From assembly GCA_030607105.1 (NCBI GenBank), contig JAUWFF010000002.1, forward strand, positions 1 to 15,419: DNA of 15,419 bases. Direction: 5' to 3'. Each line of letters opens with the position of its first letter. Positions within the stretch are counted from its first letter, which is position 1. The notes under the pieces are model-generated. The model was not told the origin of the DNA and did no database searches. It was given only the letters and a program-made list of their open reading frames with translations. The DNA comes from Filomicrobium sp. (GTDB lineage: Bacteria; Pseudomonadota; Alphaproteobacteria; Rhizobiales; Hyphomicrobiaceae). Positions 7,698 to 15,077 of the stretch are shown here, in pieces. The position numbers and the translations under genes were made by a program.

Positions 7698-8591
7698 ATG
7701 TGCGCTCGCGTCGTTCGTTCTAATTTGACCTCTCGTGCTGGCCGGACACCGCGCGCTATGGTCTGGCCCGCAGCCTTGTCGATTGCGGCCCTTTGTTTTT
7801 CCCACAGCCCAGCAAAGAGCGGGCAGCCACGATTGCCCGCCAGGGTCAGCGCTGTCTACGCCATCACTTTCAACGGCTTCAATATCGGCAGCTTCAAGTT
7901 CGACTTCAAAGTCGACGGCAAGCGCTATACGCTGGACGGCGATGCGGAGTTGTCGGCACTGCTGGGCGCCTTTAAGTGGCGGGGGATCTCTCGAACATCC
8001 GGGAAGGTCGGCCGAAAGAGGCCTAAGCCTTCGAGATATCTGATGAGCTTCAAGGGTACGGGCCGCAGCGGCTCGATCAAGGTGGGCTTCGATCGCAAAG
8101 GCGTCAAATCAGCATCAATCGTTCCTCCGATTCCGGTAGCTGCCGACGAAATTCCGTTGCAGCCCAACCACCTTCAAGGTGCGATCGATCCACTCTCCGC
8201 GGTTATGGCGTTGTCGCTGGGCTCGGGTACCAGGCCCTGTGCACAGAAACTGTCAATTTTCGATGGCAAGCAGCGCTTTGATCTGAAGCTGAGCTATCGT
8301 GGCCAGAAGGCGGCTCCGCAGGTTCCCGGCCAATCAGGGCTCGCCAAGTCCATGACGGTATGTTCGGTGCACTATCAGCCGCTCGGCGGATATCGGATGA
8401 CATCAACGACCAAGCAGCTTTCTCAGTCCGACGGGCTTGAGATTGCTATGTTGCCAGTTCCCGGCGCGAACTTCGCCGTTCCGCATGAGATCCGCATTCC
8501 GACCAGCTACGGGAGCATTGTGCTGCTGGCTGAGAAGATCCATATTATGGATCGCCATAGGCGCCGCCTGGCGCTGCTTGGGGTGCGTTGA
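7698..8591 (+). CDS. DUF3108 domain protein, probably exported
   Basis: This protein of about 297 residues resembles DUF3108, a family of Gram-negative envelope proteins of unknown function. After an Arg-rich N-terminus (MCARVVRSNLTSRAGRTPRA) comes a hydrophobic segment, MVWPAALSIAALCFS, that looks like a signal peptide for periplasmic export. The mature part begins with VSAVYAITFNGFNIGSFKFD, a typical DUF3108 opening. It continues as a beta-rich chain (YTLDGDAELSALLGAFKWRG; DPLSAVMAL; CAQKLSIFDGKQRFDLKLSY) and ends with a basic tail, HRRRLALLGVR. The start is uncertain: ATG 7698 has a GGAA nearby and gives a charged n-region, GTG 7668 is ten codons upstream in frame, and ATG 7758 would leave no charged n-region. 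A clear terminator follows at 8634-8665, so it is probably a single-gene unit. Confidence 0.8.
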   Translation: MCARVVRSNLTSRAGRTPRAMVWPAALSIAALCFSHSPAKSGQPRLPARVSAVYAITFNGFNIGSFKFDFKVDGKRYTLDGDAELSALLGAFKWRGISRTSGKVGRKRPKPSRYLMSFKGTGRSGSIKVGFDRKGVKSASIVPPIPVAADEIPLQPNHLQGAIDPLSAVMALSLGSGTRPCAQKLSIFDGKQRFDLKLSYRGQKAAPQVPGQSGLAKSMTVCSVHYQPLGGYRMTSTTKQLSQSDGLEIAMLPVPGANFAVPHEIRIPTSYGSIVLLAEKIHIMDRHRRRLALLGVR

Positions 8592-9006
8592 GCCGGCATC
8601 TCAGGCGATGCGGACGAAATTGCTCAATCTGGCCGGCAGGTCGCAAACTGCGATCCGCCGTTTTTGCCTGGGGAAAATTCGTTTAGCGGTCAAATTTGGC
8701 TGATAGCGCTCTTGCGCCCGGCTACGGTGTTCCATGAGGGGTTCGCGACGTTCGAAGCCGTAATGCGACACAGTGGAAAGTGTGCGTCGGGCTTGATACT
8801 AATAGGCGCGTTGGGGCAATCGGGCGTTGACTTGCCGAAGTGTTTGACCTTGAACACGCCAAAGAGCGTGACGTGTTGACGCGACGCGGGGGACGCGCCG
8901 TTCCCCTATGACTCTTCGAGCAGTCGCCGAAATTCAAGGATTCAAAACAGCTTTATGCCAACTTCTTGGGCATTGTTTTCGGCTCCGGACCGGAGGGTCC
9001 CCTGTC
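8592..9006 (+). other. Intergenic region upstream of the helicase
   Basis: After the DUF3108 terminator, about 340 bp precede the helicase start. TTGAC-like sequences occur near 8829, 8845 and 8876, but none pairs with a good -10 at standard spacing. An ATG at 8908 is in frame with the helicase and would add 33 residues without family similarity. Short open frames here show no recognisable protein. Confidence 0.4.
8634..8665 (+). terminator. Intrinsic terminator of the DUF3108 gene
   Basis: CGGC (8634-8637) pairs with GCCG (8657-8660), and GGTCGCA (8639-8645) with TGCGATC (8649-8655) around an AAC loop. One A/C mismatch separates the two helices. Five T follow directly (8661-8665). It lies 43 bp after the DUF3108 stop on the same strand. 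Confidence 0.75.
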
Positions 9007-12000
9007 ATGGGTAGTGCACTCGACACCCGTATTCGGCACGTCACGGCGGTTCTGGGGCCGACCAATACTGGCAAGTCACATCTGGCTATTGAGCGTATGC
9101 TGGGTCACGAGACCGGAATGATCGGTCTGCCGCTGCGCCTTTTGGCGCGAGAGGTTTACGACAAGATTGGTAACCGGATTGGTTTCGAGAAGGTCGCCCT
9201 TATCACGGGCGAGGAGAAGATCAAGCCGGAGAAGGCGCGTTTCTGGGTGTCGACCGTTGAGGCCATGCCGCGCGAAATCGACGTGGATTTTCTGGCAATC
9301 GACGAGGTTCAGCTGGCCGCCGATCCTGAACGTGGACATGTGTTCACCGACCGTTTGCTGCATGCGCGCGGCCGGCAGGAAACTTTCCTGCTTGGCGCGC
9401 AGACGATTCGCGATGTCGTCCAGGACTTGATCCCGGGGGCGAACTTTATATCGCGGCCGAGGCTGTCGCGGCTGACGTATTCAGGTCAGAAAAAGATCAC
9501 GCGATTGCCGACCCGCACCGCGGTCGTGGCGTTTTCGGCCAATGAGGTTTACTCGATCGCGGAGCTCATCCGGCGACAGCGTGGTGGTGCGGCCGTTGTT
9601 CTGGGGGCGCTGAGTCCGCGTACGCGCAATGCGCAGGTGGGGCTTTATCAGTCCGGAGAAGTCGACTTCCTGGTGGCTACCGATGCGATCGGGATGGGGC
9701 TCAATCTGGATGTCGATCACGTGGCATTCGCCGCAGTCAGAAAGTTCGACGGACAAAATCACCGCAACCTTATTCCGGGAGAGCTTGGTCAAATCGCTGG
9801 CCGAGCCGGCCGGCACATGAATGATGGGACCTTCGGCGTTACCGGTGCGGTTGACCCATTTGATTCCGATCTCATTGAGCGTCTCGAGACGCACAAGTTT
9901 GATCCGGTGCGGATGCTGCAATGGCGCAATAGAAACCTTAGTTTTGCGTCGATCGACGCCCTGCAAGACAGCCTGCGGGCGGTGCCAAACATGCTACGGC
10001 TGACGCGGGCGCGCTCGGCCGATGACGTCGACGCGCTAGAAGCGATGTCACGCGATCCTGAAATCGCCGACATGGCGAAGGGGCAGGCCGCGGTCACCAA
10101 GCTGTGGGATATCTGCCAGGTGCCGGACTATCGAAAAATCTCTAGCGCCTCGCATGCAGAGATGGTCGGGACGCTCTACAAGTTCCTGATGAGTGGTGAA
10201 GGCCGGATTCCCGAGGATTGGTTTGCCAAGCAGGTCGCCTTTTGTGACCGGACCGATGGGGACATCGATACGCTTGCGAACCGTATTGCGCATATTAGAA
10301 CATGGACGTTCGTGTCGAACCGGAAGGATTGGCTCAAGGATCCCGATCACTGGCAGGCGCGCACGCGTGAAATCGAAGATGCCTTGTCGGATGCCATGCA
10401 TGAGCGGCTGTCGCAGCGGTTCGTCGACACGCGTACAAGTGCGTTGATGAAGGGCATGCGCGACAAGGATGAGCTGAGTGCCGTGATCGGGGACGACGGT
10501 TCGGTGCGCGTTGAAGATCACTATGTCGGGCGGCTCGTCGGGTTCCGGTTCTCGCCAGAAACACACTCCGATAGTCTCGATGGAAAGGCAGCCCGGTATG
10601 CTGCCGCGCAGGTCTTAACGCGTGAACTCTCGATGCGGGCGAGGCGCGTGGCGGCGGCGAAGGCTGGCGCGTTCAAGCTGGCGCGTAACGGCTCGGTTCT
10701 GTGGAAGGATGAGGAGATCGCGACGACGACGGCGGGGGATGATCCCCTGCGGCCTAGTATCACATTACTTTGCGATGAGCATTTGTCTCAGCCGGATACC
10801 GAGAAGGTTCAGGCGCGGCTTGACAAGTGGATCGCCGAGATCGTCCACGAGCGGCTAAAGCAGCTGACGGAGCTGGCGGCGGCCGAGGATGTCACGGGGC
10901 TGTCGCGCGGGATCGCGTTTCGGCTAAAGGAGAACTTCGGCATCCTGAAGCGGGAGAACGTGGCCCAAGAGATCAAGTCACTGGATCAGCCGTCACGTGC
11001 GCAGTTGCGGAAGTACGGCGTGCGGTTTGGTGCCTTTAACATCTACCTGCCTATGCTTTTGAAGCCGGCGGCGGCTGAGCTTTGTGCCACGTTGTGGGCG
11101 TTGAAGCATGCCGAAGGTAGCGGCCTTAGTCTTAATGCATTGCCAGACCCGCCGCGGGCGGGACTCACCTCTGTGGCTGCGGATCCAGCAACACCGGAAG
11201 CGTACTACCGGGCGTTTGGTTTCCATTTGTGCGGTCCAAGGGCCGTTCGGCTCGACATTCTTGAGAGGCTGGCCGATCTCATTCGGCCTCTTGTCGCATG
11301 GCGCTCCAAAGACACCAGCGATAAGGCGCCGCCCAAAGGGGCGACAGGTGATGGCGGTTTCACGGTCACACCGGACATGATGTCGATCCTGGGATGCTCG
11401 CCTGCGGAACTAGGCAATGTGCTGAAGGCTTTGGGCTTCCGATTGGAGAGGAAACCGGCGCCGAAGGCTGCAGCCGCCGAGCCGTCGCCAGCCGACGCTG
11501 TACAAGCCGATCCAGCTATCGCAGAAAAAGACAAGTCTTCGGAAACCGGTGCGGAAGAGGCCGCGGCACGGATGTCGACGCCGACGGAAGCGGTCGTTGG
11601 CGGAGCGCCCTCCAGTGAAGATATCGCGGTTGCCATAGAGGCGCCCGTGGTTGGATGCGCGGACGTAGCCAAGGATGAGGCGGGGGCGGCAGCGCCAGGC
11701 CATGAGGTTTGTGCTTCTGGCCCGGCAGAAACCGCGCCGGCTTTAGAATCGCAGCCTTCGGAGTCCGGCGAGCAGGCCACGTTGGCTGCAGTGGATGGTG
11801 CGCTGCCACCATCTGTGGAGCCCGGTGACGGCGAGAGGATGACTCCATCTGCCGAACCCGCGGCTATGGCTGATGCGGATGCGGGTTCACAAAACACCAT
11901 CGACTACATCGAAATCTGGCGGCCTCGCAGGCATCGTGGTGATGGGGATCGGGCTCCCCGCCGCGGTCGTGGCCGCAGGTTCTCCCAGGCTGGTCAGGCC

Positions 12001-12336
12001 GCCCAGGGGCAATCGCAACGGGAGGGCCCGGCCGCACGAACCGTTGCTGATCCGTCCTCGGGTCAGAATGATGGTGCGTCCAGTTCGCGGCGGTCCAGTC
12101 AGCAGGAAAGGCGGCAGAACGCAGGCCCCAAAAGGCAGCGGGCGGATGGTGAAAAAGACAGGGGATCGCAACACAATCGGCAGGGCAAGAAAGACGCCGG
12201 TGGCAGGCGTCGACGCCGTCCCGAGTTTCATTCCTCCGGGCCGAAAAAGAGTTCCGCAGTTGACCCAGATTCACCGTTTGCGGCGTTACGAGTCCTGAAG
12301 GATGCGCTTGAGCAGCAAGGCGAGAATGAAGGTTAA
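9007..12336 (+). CDS. SUV3/MgpS-like superfamily II RNA helicase with long disordered C-terminus
   Basis: This 1109-residue protein matches the alphaproteobacterial SUV3-like helicases, relatives of the mitochondrial degradosome helicase, which unwind RNA at the cost of ATP. Walker A GPTNTGKS is at residues 17-24 and the DEVQ box (SUV3-type DEIQ) at 99-102. The second RecA domain shows FLVATDAIGMGLNLDVDHV, and motif VI QIAGRAGR is at 262-269. The SUV3 C-terminal region follows to about residue 810. A low-complexity tail (about 815-970, Ala/Glu/Ser-rich) then gives way to a basic Arg/Gly-rich segment (about 973-1075) and a final helix, SPFAALRVLKDALEQQ. ATG 9007 has GGAGGG nine bases upstream; an in-frame ATG at 8908 is less likely. 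The S4-domain gene starts 23 bases after its stop, suggesting co-transcription. The RNA substrate is unknown. Confidence 0.92.
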   Translation: MGSALDTRIRHVTAVLGPTNTGKSHLAIERMLGHETGMIGLPLRLLAREVYDKIGNRIGFEKVALITGEEKIKPEKARFWVSTVEAMPREIDVDFLAIDEVQLAADPERGHVFTDRLLHARGRQETFLLGAQTIRDVVQDLIPGANFISRPRLSRLTYSGQKKITRLPTRTAVVAFSANEVYSIAELIRRQRGGAAVVLGALSPRTRNAQVGLYQSGEVDFLVATDAIGMGLNLDVDHVAFAAVRKFDGQNHRNLIPGELGQIAGRAGRHMNDGTFGVTGAVDPFDSDLIERLETHKFDPVRMLQWRNRNLSFASIDALQDSLRAVPNMLRLTRARSADDVDALEAMSRDPEIADMAKGQAAVTKLWDICQVPDYRKISSASHAEMVGTLYKFLMSGEGRIPEDWFAKQVAFCDRTDGDIDTLANRIAHIRTWTFVSNRKDWLKDPDHWQARTREIEDALSDAMHERLSQRFVDTRTSALMKGMRDKDELSAVIGDDGSVRVEDHYVGRLVGFRFSPETHSDSLDGKAARYAAAQVLTRELSMRARRVAAAKAGAFKLARNGSVLWKDEEIATTTAGDDPLRPSITLLCDEHLSQPDTEKVQARLDKWIAEIVHERLKQLTELAAAEDVTGLSRGIAFRLKENFGILKRENVAQEIKSLDQPSRAQLRKYGVRFGAFNIYLPMLLKPAAAELCATLWALKHAEGSGLSLNALPDPPRAGLTSVAADPATPEAYYRAFGFHLCGPRAVRLDILERLADLIRPLVAWRSKDTSDKAPPKGATGDGGFTVTPDMMSILGCSPAELGNVLKALGFRLERKPAPKAAAAEPSPADAVQADPAIAEKDKSSETGAEEAAARMSTPTEAVVGGAPSSEDIAVAIEAPVVGCADVAKDEAGAAAPGHEVCASGPAETAPALESQPSESGEQATLAAVDGALPPSVEPGDGERMTPSAEPAAMADADAGSQNTIDYIEIWRPRRHRGDGDRAPRRGRGRRFSQAGQAAQGQSQREGPAARTVADPSSGQNDGASSSRRSSQQERRQNAGPKRQRADGEKDRGSQHNRQGKKDAGGRRRRRPEFHSSGPKKSSAVDPDSPFAALRVLKDALEQQGENEG

Positions 12337-12359
12337 TTCTGAGCGACTGGAGGTAGGTG

Positions 12360-12824
12360 TTGGCCGACCGGGACATGCCATCTGAGCAGCCTTCCGGCCG
12401 GGTTGCGGCAGATCAAACGCAACGGCTCGACAAGTGGTTGTGGTACGCACGGGTCACGAAGACACGGACGCTAGCGGCGGCTCTTGTTGAGCGCGGGCGG
12501 ATACGGGTCAACCGTGTCCGAACGCAGAAGCCCAGCCACACCATCAAGCCTGGCGATGTCATTACGGCGTCGGTTCAACGCAATGTGCGTGTTCTCAAAG
12601 TTCTGCAGGCAGGCAATCGTCGCGGCCCAGCTACAGAAGCGCAGGGCTTATACGAGGACTTGACGCCGGCGAACGAACTGCGCAGTACGGCGGCGCAGCG
12701 AGGTGCGAGCGATGGTGTGGCTGCAACCGGAGCGAGACAAACCTCGAAGTACCCACCGGCCGGCCGGCCCAGCAAGAAGGAACGTCGAAACTTGGTACAA
12801 CTAAAGGGGCAAGGTAGTCGATAG
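12360..12824 (+). CDS. S4-domain RNA-binding protein (Hsp15-like)
   Basis: This protein of about 154 residues has an N-terminal S4 domain (residues about 22-85): QRLDKWLWYARVTKTRTLAA, then ALVERGRIRVNRVRTQKPSH and IKPGDVITASVQRNVRVLKV. The LDKWLWYAR start is typical of the Hsp15 (HslR) group, which in Escherichia coli binds 50S subunits carrying stalled nascent chains. Whether this protein does the same is inference. The C-terminus is low-complexity and basic (PAGRPSKKERRNL). The start is probably TTG 12360, five bases after GGAGGT (12349-12354); GTG 12357 would be only two bases away and ATG 12375 too far. The gene sits 23 bp behind the helicase and probably shares its transcript, pairing two RNA-binding functions. 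Confidence 0.88.
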   Translation: MADRDMPSEQPSGRVAADQTQRLDKWLWYARVTKTRTLAAALVERGRIRVNRVRTQKPSHTIKPGDVITASVQRNVRVLKVLQAGNRRGPATEAQGLYEDLTPANELRSTAAQRGASDGVAATGARQTSKYPPAGRPSKKERRNLVQLKGQGSR

Positions 12825-12987
12825 CCAGCAGTGGTCGAAGGCGTGAATAACGAAAGTCAATGTCAGCAAGTTGCTTGTCACTCTTGTTCTGGGCAGATAT
12901 GGCGCTAGATCAACAGAACGGTGATGGCGGCCGAATGGGACCACCCACGGCTGACGAGCGTCTGAAAACCGGAGATCGAAAGAACGG
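12825..12987 (+). other. Leader region of fdxA
   Basis: These 163 bp separate the S4 gene from fdxA. No intrinsic terminator is visible. TTGTCA/TTGCTT-like and GATATG/AGATAT-like sequences around 12870-12900 could be a promoter, but spacings are poor. Whether fdxA has its own promoter is unresolved. Confidence 0.3.
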
Positions 12988-13326
12988 ATGACCTATATCG
13001 TCAACGAAAACTGCATCAAATGTAAGTTCACAGACTGCGTGGAGGTTTGCCCCGTGGACTGCTTCTACGAGGGCGAGAACATGCTGGTCATCCATCCGGA
13101 CGAGTGCATTGATTGCGGCGTCTGCGAGCCAGAGTGCCCCGTTGACGCGATTAAACCGGATACGGAGCCAGACATAGATAAATGGCTCGAGGTCAATCGC
13201 GAATACGCAGAGAAGTGGCCGAATATTACACAGAAGAAGGCTTCACCAAAAGATGCGGACAACTACCGCGAAGAAGCCGGAAAATTCGACAAGTACTTCT
13301 CTGATACGCCGGGCGACGGTGACTGA
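12988..13326 (+). CDS. fdxA: Seven-iron ferredoxin FdxA
   Basis: This 112-residue ferredoxin is of the Azotobacter FdI type, a soluble electron carrier with one [3Fe-4S] and one [4Fe-4S] cluster. Cysteines are arranged as in that family: C9, C12, C17 and C21 in [19 protein letters not shown], and C40, C43, C46 and C50 in [17 protein letters not shown]. In the known proteins C12's counterpart is not a ligand of the three-iron cluster and C21 serves the other cluster. The C-terminal extension ([18 protein letters not shown]) is also typical. ATG at 12988 starts exactly at the conserved [13 protein letters not shown]. The ribosome site is weak (GGAG 14 bases upstream, GAAAG nearer). The electron partner is unknown. 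Adjacent carD on the same strand is separated by a large non-coding gap. Confidence 0.95.
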   Translation: MTYIVNENCIKCKFTDCVEVCPVDCFYEGENMLVIHPDECIDCGVCEPECPVDAIKPDTEPDIDKWLEVNREYAEKWPNITQKKASPKDADNYREEAGKFDKYFSDTPGDGD

Positions 13327-13469
13327 GTTGCCCGGTTTATACTTGGGAACTTCATGGCCCAGGCAGTTGTCGCCCCGTTGTTTCTGGCCCAATATTAATT
13401 CGTAACTATGCTGTTGGGGCATCTGAATGGGCGCTTCAATTTCTGTGAATATTGTGTTATCATTTAAGA

Positions 13470-13695
13470 GAGTGGCGTAGCTGAACACTTAGAGAACCTT
13501 GGTGAACGAAGGGGGTCCGACCGTCTCGTGAAGACAGGAACGGAACAAGCGCATGATCGCGCACCGCCCGAGGGTACAATCGCGGACAGCATGAGCCATA
13601 GTTAACATGGATGCGACCTTTGCGGTCCTGATGAGGATTCGCTCGGGCGCATATCTCGATTCCCGCTCACGGATCCTCCGTGAAGCGGAGTTTTT
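13470..13695 (+). ncRNA. Candidate structured small RNA or carD leader
   Basis: Seen directly are complementary segments that can form several helices in order. TCCG 13516-13519 pairs with CGGA 13541-13544, enclosing GTCT/AGAC (13523-13526 / 13532-13535). GCGC 13549-13552 pairs with GCGC 13559-13562. A long-range CGCCCGAG 13565-13572 pairs with CTCGGGCG 13642-13649 and encloses CCAT/ATGG plus GCAT/ATGC (13589-13614) and GACC/GGTC (13615-13627). The segment ends in an intrinsic terminator (13663-13695). Length would be about 225 nt if the weak promoter at 13435-13463 is used. I do not recognise it as tmRNA, 6S RNA, RNase P RNA, SRP RNA or a known riboswitch. Transcription is inferred. Confidence 0.35.
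13663..13695 (+). terminator. Intrinsic terminator upstream of carD
   Basis: CCGC (13663-13666) and TCACGGA (13667-13673) pair with TCCGTGA (13677-13683) and GCGG (13685-13688) around a TCC loop. This is an 11-bp stem with one bulged A, followed by AG and five T. It lies 337 bp beyond the fdxA stop and 85 bp before carD, so it ends either a long fdxA transcript, a separate small RNA, or an attenuated carD leader. A second hairpin, CTCCG/CGGAG (13676-13690), would compete with it and touch the same T-run. Confidence 0.65.
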
Positions 13696-13779
13696 CGCGG
13701 GTGCAAAATGTTATTGCCCGTGAGCTGGTACGGCGCTGTTTGTTGGCCAGTTAGTATGCGTTGGAAGAGGTGAGACTTT

Positions 13780-14997
13780 ATGGTTCAGAAGAAAACTACC
13801 TCCGCAAAAGCCAAGGCAACGACGAAGAGCAAGTCACGTGTGGCGACTTCGTCGAACTCCGCGGCCTCGCCGGCAAAGACCAAGACTGCAGGCCGGAGTG
13901 CAGCGTCGTCACGTAGTGCCTCCTCGAAAACGTTCACCCCATCTAAAGCCAAGGCTGCTGGCGAGGCACGCAAGACCGCAGCCACTAGTGCACAGAAGAG
14001 CGCGAAAGCAAAGAAGCCAACTTCCACCAAGAGCGCGAAAACCACGATCGCTTCACAGAAATCCACAAGCGCTTTGGCTGCAGCCAATCCGGCTCGCACC
14101 AAAAAGGCGGCTGCAAAGCCAACGGCCAGCTCGGCGCCCAAGAAGGCCGCAGCTGTCAAGGCGCCGAAGAAAACTGCAAAGGCAGCTGTGGCCGCCACAT
14201 CGGCGAAGGCGGTCAAGCGGGGTATTGCCGCGAAGGCGCAGCGTGAGATCATCGCTCCCCCGCCGACGGCGAATGCCGTCGTTGCAAGCGGTGCGACGGC
14301 GCGGGCCGTCGCTGCATCTATCGCGGAAGCGGCCGCTCGCAAGATCAGCTCGCCGGTAAAGCCGGTGAAGACGACAAAAGGCATCGCCGAAAATGCCGCG
14401 GCAAAGAATGATGTCATGCAGCAGAAGAAGTCGGTCAGTCAGCGCCATGGCTTCAAGACCAATGAGCAAGTTGTCTACCCGGCGCATGGCGTCGGTCGCA
14501 TCATTGGCATTGAGGAGCAGGAAATCGCCGGCATGTCGCTTGAGCTTTTCGTCATCAACTTTGAGAAAGAGAAGCTGACGTTGCGCGTGCCGACCGGCAA
14601 ACTGGAATCAGTGGGCCTTCGCAAGCTCGCCGAAGGCAACATCGTCGACAAGGCGCTCGATGTGCTCAAGGGCCGTGCGCGTGTCAAGCGGACGATGTGG
14701 AGCCGGCGGGCTCAGGAATACGTTGCTAAGATCAACTCCGGCGACCTTATTGCGATCGCCGAAGTGGTGCGTGACCTCTATCGTTCCGAAGCTCAGCCGG
14801 AGCAGTCTGATTCAGAGCGTCAGCTCTATGAAGATGCTCTTGACCGCATGTCGCGGGAAGTTGCGGCGGTCTACAAACTAGACGAGCGCGGTGCCGTTCA
14901 GCGGATCACAGACGTGCTTTCAAAGAGCGCGCGTAACCGCCGGGCTGCTGATGAAGAAGCCAGCGAGGCAGATAGTGAATCCACACAGGCTGCGTGA
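13780..14997 (+). CDS. carD: CarD family transcription regulator with long Lys/Ala-rich N-terminal extension
   Basis: CarD-type proteins bind the RNA polymerase beta subunit and stabilise open promoter complexes. Of 405 residues, only about 213-405 correspond to a normal alphaproteobacterial CarD. The RNA polymerase-interacting domain begins near HGFKTNEQVVYPAHGVGRII and LELFVINFEKEKLTLRVPT; the DNA-binding helical part contains RARVKRTMWSRRAQEYVAKI, NSGDLIAIAEVVRDLYRSE and SERQLYEDALDRM. Residues 1-212 are low complexity, rich in Lys, Ala, Ser and Thr (KKAAAKPTASSAPKKAAAVK), resembling histone H1-like bacterial tails. ATG 13780 has AGAGGTGAG close upstream. An internal Met213 (14416) coincides with the usual family start but lacks an obvious ribosome site. 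The C-terminus ends in a short acidic tail. A strong terminator follows 34 bp after the stop. Confidence 0.92.
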   Translation: MVQKKTTSAKAKATTKSKSRVATSSNSAASPAKTKTAGRSAASSRSASSKTFTPSKAKAAGEARKTAATSAQKSAKAKKPTSTKSAKTTIASQKSTSALAAANPARTKKAAAKPTASSAPKKAAAVKAPKKTAKAAVAATSAKAVKRGIAAKAQREIIAPPPTANAVVASGATARAVAASIAEAAARKISSPVKPVKTTKGIAENAAAKNDVMQQKKSVSQRHGFKTNEQVVYPAHGVGRIIGIEEQEIAGMSLELFVINFEKEKLTLRVPTGKLESVGLRKLAEGNIVDKALDVLKGRARVKRTMWSRRAQEYVAKINSGDLIAIAEVVRDLYRSEAQPEQSDSERQLYEDALDRMSREVAAVYKLDERGAVQRITDVLSKSARNRRAADEEASEADSESTQAA

Positions 14998-15022
14998 GCC
15001 TAGACCGGACCCGCGCGAAAGC

Positions 15023-15062
15023 AAAAAAACGGCACCGGGGCTCGCACCCGGTGCTTTTTTTT
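15023..15062. terminator. Bidirectional intrinsic terminator after carD
   Basis: GCACCGGG (15032-15039) pairs perfectly with CCCGGTGC (15047-15054) around a 7-base loop. Eight T follow on the plus strand and a run of seven A (15023-15029) precedes, giving a T-run on the minus strand too. It can therefore end both carD and the convergent broken gene at the right edge. Confidence 0.92.
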
Positions 15063-15072
15063 GGGGGGGGGG
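15063..15072. repeat. Homopolymer tract G10 directly after T8
   Basis: Ten consecutive G follow the eight T of the carD terminator, in the gap before the stop codon of the convergent minus-strand gene (15078). Such a run is rare outside slippage-prone or misassembled sites. Confidence 0.7.
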
Positions 15073-15077
15073 CTTAG

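Larger units (their letters stand above)
13327..13779 (+). other. Long non-coding gap between fdxA and carD
   Basis: This 453-bp gap carries no recognisable protein gene. Its left third (13327-13434) shows nothing distinct. A TATCAT at 13458-13463 sits 17 bases after TTCAAT (13435-13440), a possible weak promoter. From about 13470 to 13695 the sequence is dense in inverted repeats and ends in an intrinsic terminator, annotated separately. The last 84 bp form the carD 5' untranslated region, with the ribosome site AGAGGTGAG just before ATG 13780. Confidence 0.6.

Noticed and set aside
8664..8937. Two about 71-residue open frames on opposite strands upstream of the helicase
   Set aside because: They overlap each other, lack ribosome sites and recognisable motifs, and lie just after a terminator in otherwise non-coding DNA.
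11205..11900. 231-residue minus-strand open frame opposite the helicase tail
   Set aside because: Its Ala/Ser/Gly content mirrors the low-complexity tail of the helicase; no start signal or motif.
13243..13488. 81-residue minus-strand open frame in the fdxA-carD gap
   Set aside because: It overlaps the fdxA 3' end antisense for 84 bp, shows no recognised motif, and I could not find a convincing ribosome site. Not impossible, but unsupported.
13627..13662. CTGATGAG sequence suggesting a hammerhead ribozyme core
   Set aside because: The sequence lacks the required GAA(A) after a closed stem II (it reads CTCGATT) and no matching cleavage triplet with stem III is visible.
13785..14417. 210-residue minus-strand open frame opposite the CarD extension
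   Set aside because: It is the Ala/Phe/Val-rich reverse complement of Lys/Ala codons. The long hydrophobic runs are a mirror artefact, not a membrane protein.
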